From NCBI GenBank assembly GCA_964569795.1, contig CAZMVB010000018.1, forward strand, positions 1 through 64,000: 64,000 bases of DNA, read 5' to 3'. Position 1 is the stretch's first letter. The number at the start of each line of letters is the position of its first letter. Source of the DNA: JAHJDS01 sp964569795 (GTDB lineage Bacteria; Desulfobacterota; Desulfarculia; Desulfarculales; JAHJDS01). This document shows, piece by piece, positions 9,638 to 17,978 of this stretch. The translations under genes were made by a program, and so were the position numbers. A model generated the notes under the pieces. It was not told where the DNA came from. It made no database searches and saw only the letters and a list, made by a program, of their open reading frames with translations.

Positions 9638-10705
9638 TCAGAACTTCTTGATCTTGGCCGCCTCGGCGCTGCCGAACAGGCCGGACGGCCGCAGGAAGAG
9701 GACGCCCAGCAGGACCAGCATCGAGCTGGCCTCGGCGTAGGTCGAGCCGATGTATCCCTTCCAGAAGGCCTCGACCAGTCCCAGCAGACACCCGCCGACC
9801 ACGGCGCCCCAGAAGCTGCCCAGGCCCCCCAGGATGGCCGCGGCGAAGCCCTTGATGGCGTTGATCGGTCCGGAGTCGTACTGGACGCCGATGGGCCCCA
9901 GGAAGACGAGCCCGCCCACCGCCCCCAGAAAGGCCGACAGGGCGAAGCTGAGCATGACCATGCGGTTGACGTTGATCCCGACCAGCGACGCGGCCAGGGG
10001 ATTGTCGGCGCAGGCGCTCATCGCCTTGCCGATCATGGTTCGTTCGAAAAAGAAGGTCATGATGATCACGATCACCAGGGTGACCCCCAGCACCCACAAA
10101 TACTGGGGGATGATCGTCGCCCCCATGAACTTGATGCCGGCCTCGAGGTCCACGACCTTTTTCTTGCGGGCCGGCGAGGTGCTCCGCCGGACCGGGGTAG
10201 GTTGGGCCGACGGGGAGGTCTTGACCTTTTGGGTCGAGGTCGGGGCCTGGACCTTTTCCGAGAAGCCGGGGTAGCGCAGCTCGTCCTTGCCCCAGACGAC
10301 CATGGCCAGGCCCTGGAACATGAAGGACAGGGCGATGGTGATCATGACCAGCCGGAGCACGCTGGCCCCCTTGACCGGAAAGATGCCGCCCAGATACATC
10401 AGGGCCCCGATGGCGGTGACCGAGGCCGCGGCCAGAACGGCCGCCAGGATCATCGACCACCACGGGTAGGGGCGGACCATGATCTGGTCCAGGCCGCCGA
10501 CGATCTGGACCGAGGACCAGTGGAACACGCCGATGAAGATGCCCAGGAAGGTGGCGGCGAAAAAGGCCCCCAGGACCAGGAACTCGCCCTGGGCGAAGTT
10601 GATCACCTCGGTGGCGTTGTAGATGATGTTGAATCCCAGGGCGACCAGGGCGTAAATCGCCCCGACCGAGATGCCGGTAATGAAGTATTGGAGCAAATCA
10701 CTCAC
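9638..10705 (-). CDS. livH: branched-chain amino acid type ABC transporter permease LivH
   Basis: This 355-residue permease starts at GTG 10705 (VSDLLQYFITGISVGAIYAL), with GAGGT about 6 nt upstream. An in-frame start 12 codons earlier has no better support. LivH motifs include GFNIIYNATEVINFAQGEF and ADNPLAASLVGIN. Residues about 152-184 form a hydrophilic Ser/Thr/Pro/Lys-rich insertion (from QAPTSTQKVKTSPSAQ to about PARKKK) that is not part of the usual ~290-310-residue LivH. It lies next to the transmembrane segment before IIPQYLWVLGV. Confidence 0.88.
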   Translation of the reverse strand: MSDLLQYFITGISVGAIYALVALGFNIIYNATEVINFAQGEFLVLGAFFAATFLGIFIGVFHWSSVQIVGGLDQIMVRPYPWWSMILAAVLAAASVTAIGALMYLGGIFPVKGASVLRLVMITIALSFMFQGLAMVVWGKDELRYPGFSEKVQAPTSTQKVKTSPSAQPTPVRRSTSPARKKKVVDLEAGIKFMGATIIPQYLWVLGVTLVIVIIMTFFFERTMIGKAMSACADNPLAASLVGINVNRMVMLSFALSAFLGAVGGLVFLGPIGVQYDSGPINAIKGFAAAILGGLGSFWGAVVGGCLLGLVEAFWKGYIGSTYAEASSMLVLLGVLFLRPSGLFGSAEAAKIKKF

Positions 10706-10793
10706 GGCAGACCTCGACTCCTGGCCCGGGAATTTTGGCAAAGCGGCCCGGGCCGGGGCCCGGACCGCTTCGGATTTTGCGTGTGTTCCGCTT

Positions 10794-11969
10794 CTAGAAA
10801 ATGTGGACGATTTTCCACTTGCCGCCGACGACCTGGGTCATGACAAAGGCCTTGTAGTTCAGGCCGCAGTGGTCCGTGGCGGACATGTTGAACATGCCGC
10901 CCGTGCCGGGGAAGTTCTTGATGTTGGTCTCGAGGTAGTTCCGAATCTTGGCCTTGTTGGGGCCGACCTTGCGGATGGCCGTGACCAGCATGTTCAGGGC
11001 GTCCCAGGCGTGGCCGCCGAAGGTCGAGACGGCCGTGTGGGGATAGTACCGCTTCCAGGACCGGACATAGTGCATGTCAAAGGCCTTGAGCGGGTCAGAG
11101 TTGGGCAGCTGGCTGGCGACGACGATCCGGCCCAGCGGCGCATAGACGCCGTTGGCGGCGGCCCCGCAGGCGGTCAGGTTCCGGGGGCTGCCCCAGCCGT
11201 GGGACTGGAAGAAGGGGATGTTCTTCATGCCCAGCTGGGCCCAGTTGCGGACGATGGTCACCTGGGTGGGGCCGATGGTCCAGCCGACGATATAGTCGGG
11301 CTTCTTGGCCTTGATCCGGGTCAACTGGGCGGTCATGTCGTTGTCCTTGGGACCGAACCGCTCGGCGGCGACGATCTTCATCCCGTACTGGGGCGCCAGC
11401 CTCTTGAGCTGGGCCAGTCCGGAATAACCAAAGCCGGAGTTGACCGTCAGCAGGGCGACCTTTTTGTAGCCCTTCATCTTGGCGTAGATGTAAATGGCCC
11501 GCACGGCCGAACTGTCGGTCTGGGGGGTCTTGAAGATCCACTTCTTGACCGGCTGGACGATCTTGATCGACGCCGCGCAGGAAATATTGGGCGTCTGGGA
11601 CTTCTGGAGCAGGCCGATGACGCGCAGGGACAGACCGGACAGCGACGGACCGATGATGGCGATGACCTTGTCCCGCATCAGCAGGCGCTGGACCGCCTCG
11701 CTGCACTTGTCGGCCTTGCCCTCATCGTCCTCGATGTAGAGCTTGATCGGCCGGCCGTTGATGCCACCGGCGGCGTTGATGATGGTGGCGTAAATGTTGA
11801 GGCTCTTTTTCTCCGGGTCGCCCAGGAAGGAACCACGGCCGGTGACGGTCAGCACGGCGCCGATTTTGATCGGCTGGGCGGCCATGACCTGATTGGGTGC
11901 GGGGGCTATGAACAGCCCCACCAGAAAGAACACCCCAATGGCATACAGAATGGATTTCTTGATCGTCAT
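10794..11969 (-). CDS. livK: ABC transporter periplasmic substrate-binding protein (LivK/Leu-Ile-Val type)
   Basis: This 391-residue type I periplasmic binding protein is the first gene of the liv operon. Its signal peptide has a basic MTIKK and a hydrophobic ILYAIGVFFLVGLF, with cleavage near NQVMAA (30/31). The mature protein starts IKIGAVLTVTGRGSFLGDPEK, the usual opening of this family, and continues with GGINGRPIKLYIEDDEGK. The start has GGGGGAAGAGG directly upstream. It delivers substrate to LivHMGF. Specificity cannot be assigned from sequence. Confidence 0.9.
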   Translation of the reverse strand: MTIKKSILYAIGVFFLVGLFIAPAPNQVMAAQPIKIGAVLTVTGRGSFLGDPEKKSLNIYATIINAAGGINGRPIKLYIEDDEGKADKCSEAVQRLLMRDKVIAIIGPSLSGLSLRVIGLLQKSQTPNISCAASIKIVQPVKKWIFKTPQTDSSAVRAIYIYAKMKGYKKVALLTVNSGFGYSGLAQLKRLAPQYGMKIVAAERFGPKDNDMTAQLTRIKAKKPDYIVGWTIGPTQVTIVRNWAQLGMKNIPFFQSHGWGSPRNLTACGAAANGVYAPLGRIVVASQLPNSDPLKAFDMHYVRSWKRYYPHTAVSTFGGHAWDALNMLVTAIRKVGPNKAKIRNYLETNIKNFPGTGGMFNMSATDHCGLNYKAFVMTQVVGGKWKIVHIF

Positions 11970-12282
11970 CCTCTTCCCCCTGTTTTTGGTTGCGAAATCA
12001 TCAGCTGAAGGGAAGTCGAACCCCCCTTTGATACCCCGGACGGGTGATTTCGAGCAGCCCGACGACCGGCTCCCCGGCCGCCGGCACCCTGTCTCCCCTC
12101 CCGGTCCGGAAGGCGGGACAAAATGCCGTGAAGATGCCCGACTCGATTAGTGGTTCATGTCGATGAAAGGCCCCGCTCCCCCTCCCAGACGGTCCCAGAC
12201 GCCAGCGTCAGCCAAGGCCGCCTGACGAGTCACCCCCGGCACGCTTGCCATGGACTTTGGTTCTGGGTAAAAGCTCAAAAAA
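11970..12282 (-). promoter_or_regulatory. long 5' leader of the liv operon
   Basis: The predicted transcription start lies near 12276, giving a leader of roughly 300 nt before livK. Several GC-rich potential stems occur in it, but I see no known riboswitch consensus and no convincing leader peptide. Together with the promoter, this accounts for most of the gene-free stretch 11970-12453. Confidence 0.35.
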
Positions 12283-12311
12283 AGTATAGAACCGCCGGTG
12301 CTGACTGGCAA
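12283..12311 (-). promoter_or_regulatory. sigma-70-type promoter of the liv operon
   Basis: On the minus strand TTGCCA (12311-12306) and TATACT (12288-12283) are separated by 17 bp; each is 5/6 to consensus. It points toward livK. No operator-like repeat is obvious. Confidence 0.6.
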
Positions 12312-12341
12312 TCTTTTTTTTAATTTCGCTGGCATATGACC

Positions 12342-12370
12342 TTGAATCGACTCCCGCCCGAGACCATATT
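12342..12370 (+). promoter_or_regulatory. possible promoter for the 12454 gene
   Basis: TTGAAT (12342-12347) and CATATT (12365-12370) are 17 bp apart, each 4/6 to consensus, and divergent from the liv promoter. A ribosome-binding site CAGGAGAA precedes the ATG at 12454. Confidence 0.35.
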
Positions 12371-12453
12371 AAACGTGTCCGGGCGGTCCGGCTCCTCGGT
12401 TCCGGCGAACGCCCTGTTCGATAATTGGGCGTCATCTTACCCCAGGAGAACCG

Positions 12454-12756
12454 ATGAAGCAAGCCCCAAATAAAAACTGGCTGTGGACCGTGATCGTGGT
12501 CCGGGGAGAGCGGGAAGACCTCTACAACTTCCAGGACCCGACCTCCGGCGACCAGGTGACGCCCGCCTTTTCGGACAAGGCCTCGGCCGAAAGGTTCTGG
12601 GCCCGACTGAACCCCCCGCCCCCGGGACAGGGGGTCGTCCAGGCCGCCAGGCGGGACGACTTGGCGGCCGCCGCCCGGCGACACGGCCTGGCGGTGGTCG
12701 TTTACGATCCCGACGGGCGGCCCCTGTTCACTCTCGATCAGCCCCCGATTGCTTGA
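12454..12756 (+). CDS. small conserved-looking protein of unknown function
   Basis: This is a 100-residue protein with a good ribosome-binding site (CAGGAGAACCG) and no signal peptide or membrane segment. The N-terminal half (WLWTVIVVRGEREDLYNF, then VTPAFSDKASAERFWARL) suggests a small alpha/beta domain that compares a parameter with a threshold, similar in feel to SseB- or DUF2750-like proteins, but I do not recognise the family. It lies 44 bp upstream of the co-chaperone gene on the same strand and may be cotranscribed with it. Confidence 0.55.
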   Translation: MKQAPNKNWLWTVIVVRGEREDLYNFQDPTSGDQVTPAFSDKASAERFWARLNPPPPGQGVVQAARRDDLAAAARRHGLAVVVYDPDGRPLFTLDQPPIA

Positions 12757-12800
12757 CATGGTCGCAGATCGGAATTAATTTCTACAAAGGATTTAAGCTT

Positions 12801-13751
12801 ATGGCCGGTAAGGACTACTATAAAATTCTGGGCGTGGACAAGGGGGCCTCGACCGAGGAGGTCAAGAAGGCCTTCCGTAAACTGGCCCTCAAGTACCACC
12901 CGGACAAGAACCAGGGCGATCCCCAGGCCGAGGAGAAGTTCAAGGAGATCAACGAGGCCTACGCCGTCCTGTCCGATGCGGAAAAACGCAAACAATACGA
13001 CCGGTTCGGTTCGGAAGGGTTCGACCAGAGATTTTCCCAGGAAGACATCTACCGCGGCTTCGACCCCCGGGACATCTTCAGCGACCTGGGCCTGACCGGC
13101 GACATCCTGTCGCGCATCTTCGGCGGGGGCCGGGGAGGACCGCGGTCCGGCACCTACCAGACCTTCCATTTCGGTCCCGGCGGCTTCCATCAGGCCGATT
13201 TCGAGGGCTTCGGACGCCCCGGACCGCCCCCTAGGGGGGCGGATCTGGTCTATGAACTGCCCGTCTCCCTCCAGGAGGTGATGACCGGGGCCTCGAAGAC
13301 CATCGCCTACCACCGGGGCGGGTCCAGCGAGCGGGTCACCGTCCGGATCCCGGCCGGCATCCAGGAGGGCAAAAAGCTGCGCCTGGCCGGCAAGGGCGAG
13401 GTGGGGCCCGGCGGCGAGCCCGGGGACCTGTACATCAAGATCAAGGTCAACCCGGATCCCGACTTCGAGGTGGACGAGGCCGACCTGACGACCTCCCTGG
13501 AGGTCACCTTCTCCCAGGCCGTCCTGGGCTCGGAACAGACCATTTCCACCCTGGACGGCAAGCGCCTCAGCGTCAAGGTCCCCAAGGGGGCCCAGAGCGG
13601 CCAGAAGCTGCGGCTCAAGGGCCACGGCCTGCCCCGCCTGGACGGCGGGGGCCGGGGAGACCTCTACGCCCGGCTCAAGGTCGCCGTGCCCAAGCGCCTG
13701 AGCCGCCGCCAAAAGGAACTGATCGACCAACTGGCCCAGGAAGGACTGTAG
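12801..13751 (+). CDS. cbpA: DnaJ-type co-chaperone without zinc finger (CbpA-like)
   Basis: This 316-residue protein has an N-terminal J domain (DYYKILGVDKGASTEEVKKA) with HPD at 33-35, a Gly/Phe-rich linker (about 75-145) and two C-terminal substrate-binding beta domains ending with the dimerisation segment. The four CxxCxGxG zinc motifs of DnaJ are absent, so it is a type II J protein like CbpA. The ATG at 12801 follows AAAGGA by 9 nt. It would stimulate DnaK ATPase and deliver unfolded clients. The modulator CbpM is not encoded next to it. Confidence 0.88.
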   Translation: MAGKDYYKILGVDKGASTEEVKKAFRKLALKYHPDKNQGDPQAEEKFKEINEAYAVLSDAEKRKQYDRFGSEGFDQRFSQEDIYRGFDPRDIFSDLGLTGDILSRIFGGGRGGPRSGTYQTFHFGPGGFHQADFEGFGRPGPPPRGADLVYELPVSLQEVMTGASKTIAYHRGGSSERVTVRIPAGIQEGKKLRLAGKGEVGPGGEPGDLYIKIKVNPDPDFEVDEADLTTSLEVTFSQAVLGSEQTISTLDGKRLSVKVPKGAQSGQKLRLKGHGLPRLDGGGRGDLYARLKVAVPKRLSRRQKELIDQLAQEGL

Positions 13752-13759
13752 CCGCCGGC

Positions 13760-14455
13760 ATGAACGAGGCCCTGATCGTCATCGGGAAGTTGCTCCTGGC
13801 CGCCGTCCTGGCGGCCTTGATCGGTTACGAGCGGGAGTCCCACGGCCGCACCGCCGGCCTGCGGACCAACACCCTGGTCGGCCTCGGGGCCTGCCTGCTG
13901 ATGCTTCTGTCCCTGCACATGACCGAGCTGTTCAAGGCCATCGACCAGCACAGCGTCGTCCGCGTCGATCCGAGCCGGATCGCCGCCTACACCATGGCCG
14001 GCATGGGGTTTCTGGGTGCCGGGGTGATCATGCAGGGCCGGGGATCGGTCCGGGGCATCACCACCGCCGCCTGCCTGTGGATCAACACCGCCGTGGGCCT
14101 GGCCGTGGGGGCCGGGTTCTATTTGCCGGCGGTGGCCGTCACCGTCGTGGCCCTGACCAGCCTGACCGTGCTGCGCTGGACGGTCGAGCGCTACGTCCGG
14201 CGCGACATCTATCTCCACGTGGCCGTGGATCTCAGGGGAGACAAATGCCGTTTCGAGGAGATCGAGGGCATCCTCCTCCGACGCGGCATCAAACGCCTGT
14301 TCACGGCCATCGACCGGGACGTCGAGGCCAAGACCCTGGCCTATCGGATGAGCGTCCGGATCAAGGGCGCCATCGACCCCCGGCCCCTGGTCAACGAACT
14401 GGCCGGCCTGCCCGGGGTCAGCCGCGTCCGCTGGCGCGAGGGCCGCGTCAACTAG
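13760..14455 (+). CDS. MgtC/SapB family membrane protein
   Basis: This 231-residue protein starts 8 bp after the co-chaperone gene. It has the MgtC hallmarks: LLAAVLAALIGYERESHGRTAGLRTNTLVGLGACLLM split over the first two helices, GMGFLGAGVIMQGRGSVRGITTAACLW-type segments (conserved GAG and TTAA) and four to five transmembrane helices. A soluble C-terminal domain of about 75 residues follows, probably an ACT-like fold. MgtC relatives influence Mg2+ homeostasis or F-ATPase. The cellular role here is not determinable. Confidence 0.85.
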   Translation: MNEALIVIGKLLLAAVLAALIGYERESHGRTAGLRTNTLVGLGACLLMLLSLHMTELFKAIDQHSVVRVDPSRIAAYTMAGMGFLGAGVIMQGRGSVRGITTAACLWINTAVGLAVGAGFYLPAVAVTVVALTSLTVLRWTVERYVRRDIYLHVAVDLRGDKCRFEEIEGILLRRGIKRLFTAIDRDVEAKTLAYRMSVRIKGAIDPRPLVNELAGLPGVSRVRWREGRVN

Positions 14456-14568
14456 CCCGATGAATAATTCGGGCCAGACCGTTGCCTGATCGGCCGCGAT
14501 GAGATAAGCTCGCCTCTGCCTCCGGGCTCATCTTTTTTAAACCGAATTTCAACAAACGTCAGGCCGTC

Positions 14569-15828
14569 ATGTCCACCATCGCCACCGCTGAAATAGTGTC
14601 CGTCGGCTCGGAACTGCTTCTGGGACGGTTCAACGACACCAACGCCTCCTGGCTGTCGAAGACCCTGACCTCCCGGGGGATCCGCGTCCGCTACCGGACC
14701 ACGGTCGGCGACGTCCTGGAGGAGCAGGCGGCGGTCTTCAAGACGGCGCTGTCCCGGGCGGACCTGGTGGTGGTCAGCGGCGGTCTGGGCCCGACCGACG
14801 ACGATCTGACCCGGGAGGCCGCGGCCGCGGCGGCCGGGGTGGCGCTGGTCTTCTCGGCCGAACTCATGAGCTACATCGAGGCCATGTTCAGGCGGGTCGG
14901 TTTCACCATGACCGACAACAACCGGCGCCAGGCCTATATCCCGGCCGGGGCCCGCGCCCTGACCAACGACGCGGGCACCGCCCCGGGGTTCATCGTCGAG
15001 GCCGGCGGCTCGGCCCTGATCTGCGTCCCGGGCGTGCCGGCCGAGATGAAGCGGATGATCCACCGGCAGGTCCTGCCCTGGCTGGCCGAGGCCCGGGGCC
15101 TGGCCCTGCGGCTGGTCACGACCCGGCTGGTCAAGGTCTGCGGTATCGGCGAGAGCGGCGTGGACGAGCGGTTGCGGGGGCTGCTGGGCGAGGACCAGAA
15201 CCCGGCCGTGGGCCTGCTGGCCTCGCCGGGCGAGGTCAGGGTCCGGATCACGGCCGGGGCCGACACCGAGGAGGAGGCCCGGGTGCTGCTCGACCGGGCC
15301 GAGGCCGAGGTCCGGGCCCGGCTGGGCGAGGCCGTGTTCGGCGTGGACGACGAGACCCTCGAGGGGGTGGTCGCCGGGTTGCTGGCCGGGCTGGGACTCC
15401 AGGCGGCCGTGGTCGAGACCGTGACCGGCGGGGCCATCTGCCGACGGCTCCTGGCCGTGGCGCCCCACTGCCTGGCCCGGGGGGTGGTCCTGCCCGACGC
15501 GGACGAGGCCGCCGCCTGGCTGGCCCCGGCGGGCGGCCTGCCCGAGACGGTGCGCCGGGACGGTCCCGAGACCGCCTTCCGCCTGGCCGACCGCGTCCGG
15601 AGCGAGGCCGGGGAGCGGGGTGTGGGCCTGGCCGTGTGGGGCCCGGCCGAGGACGCCGGCGACCGGGGTCAGGTCCGGGTCAACGTCTCGGCGGCCGTGG
15701 TCGGCCCGGCGGGGACCGGCCGGCTCAGCCGGTCCATGTCCGGACCCCGGTCCTGGCTCATGGAGCGGATCGGCGTCCTGGGCCTGGACATGCTGCGCCG
15801 GTATCTGCTGGACCTGAAACCGGGGTAG
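14569..15828 (+). CDS. cinA: CinA-like protein with degenerate C-terminal deamidase domain
   Basis: This 419-residue protein has an N-terminal MoCF/COG1058 domain with the signature SGGLGPTDDD (70-79) and the GVPAEM segment (155-160). In CinA it acts as an ADP-ribose or NADH-related pyrophosphatase. A middle domain (~180-260) and a C-terminal CinA/PncC-like domain follow. In the latter, the usual AESCTGG catalytic entry is replaced by VETVTGG (282-288) and the following GGVVAYS-type strand is not recognisable. The nicotinamide mononucleotide deamidase activity is therefore probably lost. Start ATG at 14569. Confidence 0.8.
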   Translation: MSTIATAEIVSVGSELLLGRFNDTNASWLSKTLTSRGIRVRYRTTVGDVLEEQAAVFKTALSRADLVVVSGGLGPTDDDLTREAAAAAAGVALVFSAELMSYIEAMFRRVGFTMTDNNRRQAYIPAGARALTNDAGTAPGFIVEAGGSALICVPGVPAEMKRMIHRQVLPWLAEARGLALRLVTTRLVKVCGIGESGVDERLRGLLGEDQNPAVGLLASPGEVRVRITAGADTEEEARVLLDRAEAEVRARLGEAVFGVDDETLEGVVAGLLAGLGLQAAVVETVTGGAICRRLLAVAPHCLARGVVLPDADEAAAWLAPAGGLPETVRRDGPETAFRLADRVRSEAGERGVGLAVWGPAEDAGDRGQVRVNVSAAVVGPAGTGRLSRSMSGPRSWLMERIGVLGLDMLRRYLLDLKPG

Positions 15829-15831
15829 GGC

Positions 15832-16785
15832 ATGCAGCGTCAAATCATGATCGCCGTGGACGAGTGGCCGGGCGGCCGCCAGACCGTCGAGTACGTCGGC
15901 CGGATGTACGATCTGGTGCCCGAGCTGCACCTGGTCCTGTTTCACGTCCAGCCCCCCGTCCCGCCGGTCCTGGCCGAGGAGTCCGGCCGCGACCCCCAGA
16001 TGCTCAGGCGCCTCAAGGCCCTCAAGGCCAGGCTCCGCGACCAGGCCGAGCAGGTCCTGGACCAGGCCAGGGAGCACCTGCTCACCCTGGGCGTGCCCGA
16101 GGACAGCATCGGCCTGAAATTCCAGCCGCGGCGCACCGGCCCGGCCCGGGACATCATGTTCGAGGCCGAGCAGGGCGCCTATGACGCCGTAGTCCTGGGC
16201 CGGCGGGGCCTTTCCCGGGCGGCCGAGTTCTTCCTGGGGGGCGTCACCTCCAAGGTCCTGATGCAGGGGGACAAGGCCCCGCTGTGGCTGGTGGACCACG
16301 CCCTGGAGCGGGTCAACCCCCGTTTCCTGGTGGCCGTGGACGGCTCGGAGAACTCGCTGCGGGCCGTGGATCACCTCGCCTTCATGCTCCGGGCCGACTC
16401 CGAGGCCGAGGTGAACCTGCTCCACGTCGCCCCCCGGTTCCAAAACGTCTGCCCGGTGGACTTCGAGGACCAGGCCGACCCGGACCTGGCCGACATCGAG
16501 GTCGTCTTCGATCAGGAAGAGGCCCGGTGCATGGCCGACTTCGAGGCCAAGATGTACCAGGTCCTCAAGGACGGCGGGTTCGACCCGGCCCGGCTGACCA
16601 TGAAGACCGTCGAGAAGGCGGCCGGCGTGGCCCGGACCGTGGTGGCCGAGGCCCAGAAAGGCGACTTCTCGACCATCGTCATCGGCCGGCGGGGCAAGAC
16701 CGCGGCCAAGGAGTTCTTCATGGGCTCCATCTCCCAGCGGATCCTGCACCGGGCCGAGGGCCGGGCGGTCTGGGTGGTGGCGTGA
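15832..16785 (+). CDS. tandem universal stress protein (two Usp domains)
   Basis: This 317-residue protein has two UspA-like domains (about 1-145 and 158-317). Domain 1 begins QIMIAVDEWPG and ends with VVLGRRGLSRAAEFFLGGVTSKVL. Domain 2 begins RFLVAVDGSENSLRAVDHLA and ends with IVIGRRGKTAAKEFFMGSISQRIL. Both contain the G-x2-G-x(9)-G-S/T-like ATP-binding pattern. It begins 3 bp after cinA, so it is probably cotranscribed. Tandem Usps usually sense stress or energy state; no partner is evident. Confidence 0.85.
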   Translation: MQRQIMIAVDEWPGGRQTVEYVGRMYDLVPELHLVLFHVQPPVPPVLAEESGRDPQMLRRLKALKARLRDQAEQVLDQAREHLLTLGVPEDSIGLKFQPRRTGPARDIMFEAEQGAYDAVVLGRRGLSRAAEFFLGGVTSKVLMQGDKAPLWLVDHALERVNPRFLVAVDGSENSLRAVDHLAFMLRADSEAEVNLLHVAPRFQNVCPVDFEDQADPDLADIEVVFDQEEARCMADFEAKMYQVLKDGGFDPARLTMKTVEKAAGVARTVVAEAQKGDFSTIVIGRRGKTAAKEFFMGSISQRILHRAEGRAVWVVA

Positions 16786-16997
16786 GGTCTCGTCCCCGCA
16801 TCTCCCGGCCCGGGCGCCTCGGCACCGCCCGCTCCAGCCTATTGGCTAGCAGGGGCGGGCGCCCCCCGGACCCGGCCGGCCCGTCGGCCCGGGCCTTTGT
16901 CCGCGAGGTGGCCGTTTTTTCCGCCGAAAATATTTACTCGTGCCCCAGGCTGCCGGTCCGGCGTTCGCTTGAGCCGGCGGCCGATTAGCAGCCGGGC

Positions 16998-17978
16998 ATG
17001 TCGATCGACCTTGGCTGGACCATGCCCGGCTCGATGCTCGGGGCGGCCTGGCTCCTGGATCTGGTCCTGGGCGACCCTCGCCGCTTCCCCCACCCGGTCC
17101 GGCTGATGGGCCTGGCCGTCACGGGCCTGGAGCGAATCGCCCGGCGGCTGACCTCGTCCCCGGCCGGGCTGGTGGTCGCCGGGGCGATCATCACGGCCGT
17201 CGTGGCCGGAGGGGCCGGGGCCCTGGCCCTGGTCCTGCTCTATCTGGCCGGTCTGATCCACGTCTGGGTCGCGGTGGTCCTGGGCGTGGTCCTGGCCTGG
17301 TTCTGCCTGGCCACGCGGGACCTGATCGACCACGCCCGGCCGGTTCGAACCGCCCTGGCCCGGGGCGACCTGGAACGGGCCCGGCGGGAACTGGGCAGGA
17401 TCGTCGGCCGGGACACCGGGGCCCTGGACGAGACCGGAATCCGCCGGGCCCTGATCGAGACCGTGGCCGAAAACCTGTCCGACGGCGTGGTCGGACCCTT
17501 GTTTTACCTGGCCCTGGGCGGGCCGGCCCTGGGCCTGGCCTACAAGGCCGTCAGCACCCTGGACTCCATGATCGGCTATTGGAACGAAAGATACGAACAC
17601 CTGGGCAAGGCGGCCGCCCGGGCCGACGACGTCCTGAATTTCATCCCGGCCCGGCTGACGGCCCTGCTCCTGGTCGCCGTCGCGCCGCTCCTGGGTCTGA
17701 GCGGACCCGGGGCCTGGCGGGGCCTGGTCCGGGACCACGGCAAGTCGCCCAGTCCCAACGCCGGGTGGCCCGAGGCGGCCATGGCCGGGGCCCTGGGCGT
17801 GGCCCTGGGCGGCCCGGCGATCTACTTCGGCCGGCCCAGGGACAAGCCGGTCCTGGGGCCGGGCCTCAGGGAGATCGGCGACCGGGCGGTAAAGGATGCG
17901 ATCAGGATGCTTTTTTTTGTTTCCTTGCTGGCGGCGCTGCTCGGCGGCGCGGTCCTGGCGGTGATCCATGGCTGGTAA
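16998..17978 (+). CDS. cbiB: adenosylcobinamide-phosphate synthase CbiB
   Basis: This 326-residue integral membrane protein belongs to the cobalamin pathway and attaches aminopropanol (phosphate) to adenosylcobyric acid. The N-terminal LLDLVLGDPRRFPHPVRLMG is diagnostic, as are ALIETVAENLSDGVVGPLFY, STLDSMIGYWNERYEHLGKAAARADD and SPSPNAGWPEAAMAGALGV. Length matches the family. The gene overlaps the next gene by 11 bp. The 212-bp upstream gap shows no B12-box, so a cobalamin riboswitch is not apparent. Confidence 0.92.
   Translation: MSIDLGWTMPGSMLGAAWLLDLVLGDPRRFPHPVRLMGLAVTGLERIARRLTSSPAGLVVAGAIITAVVAGGAGALALVLLYLAGLIHVWVAVVLGVVLAWFCLATRDLIDHARPVRTALARGDLERARRELGRIVGRDTGALDETGIRRALIETVAENLSDGVVGPLFYLALGGPALGLAYKAVSTLDSMIGYWNERYEHLGKAAARADDVLNFIPARLTALLLVAVAPLLGLSGPGAWRGLVRDHGKSPSPNAGWPEAAMAGALGVALGGPAIYFGRPRDKPVLGPGLREIGDRAVKDAIRMLFFVSLLAALLGGAVLAVIHGW

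Noticed and set aside
16786..16997. Cobalamin riboswitch upstream of cbiB
   Set aside because: No B12-box-like sequence or characteristic fold could be found in the 212-bp gap.
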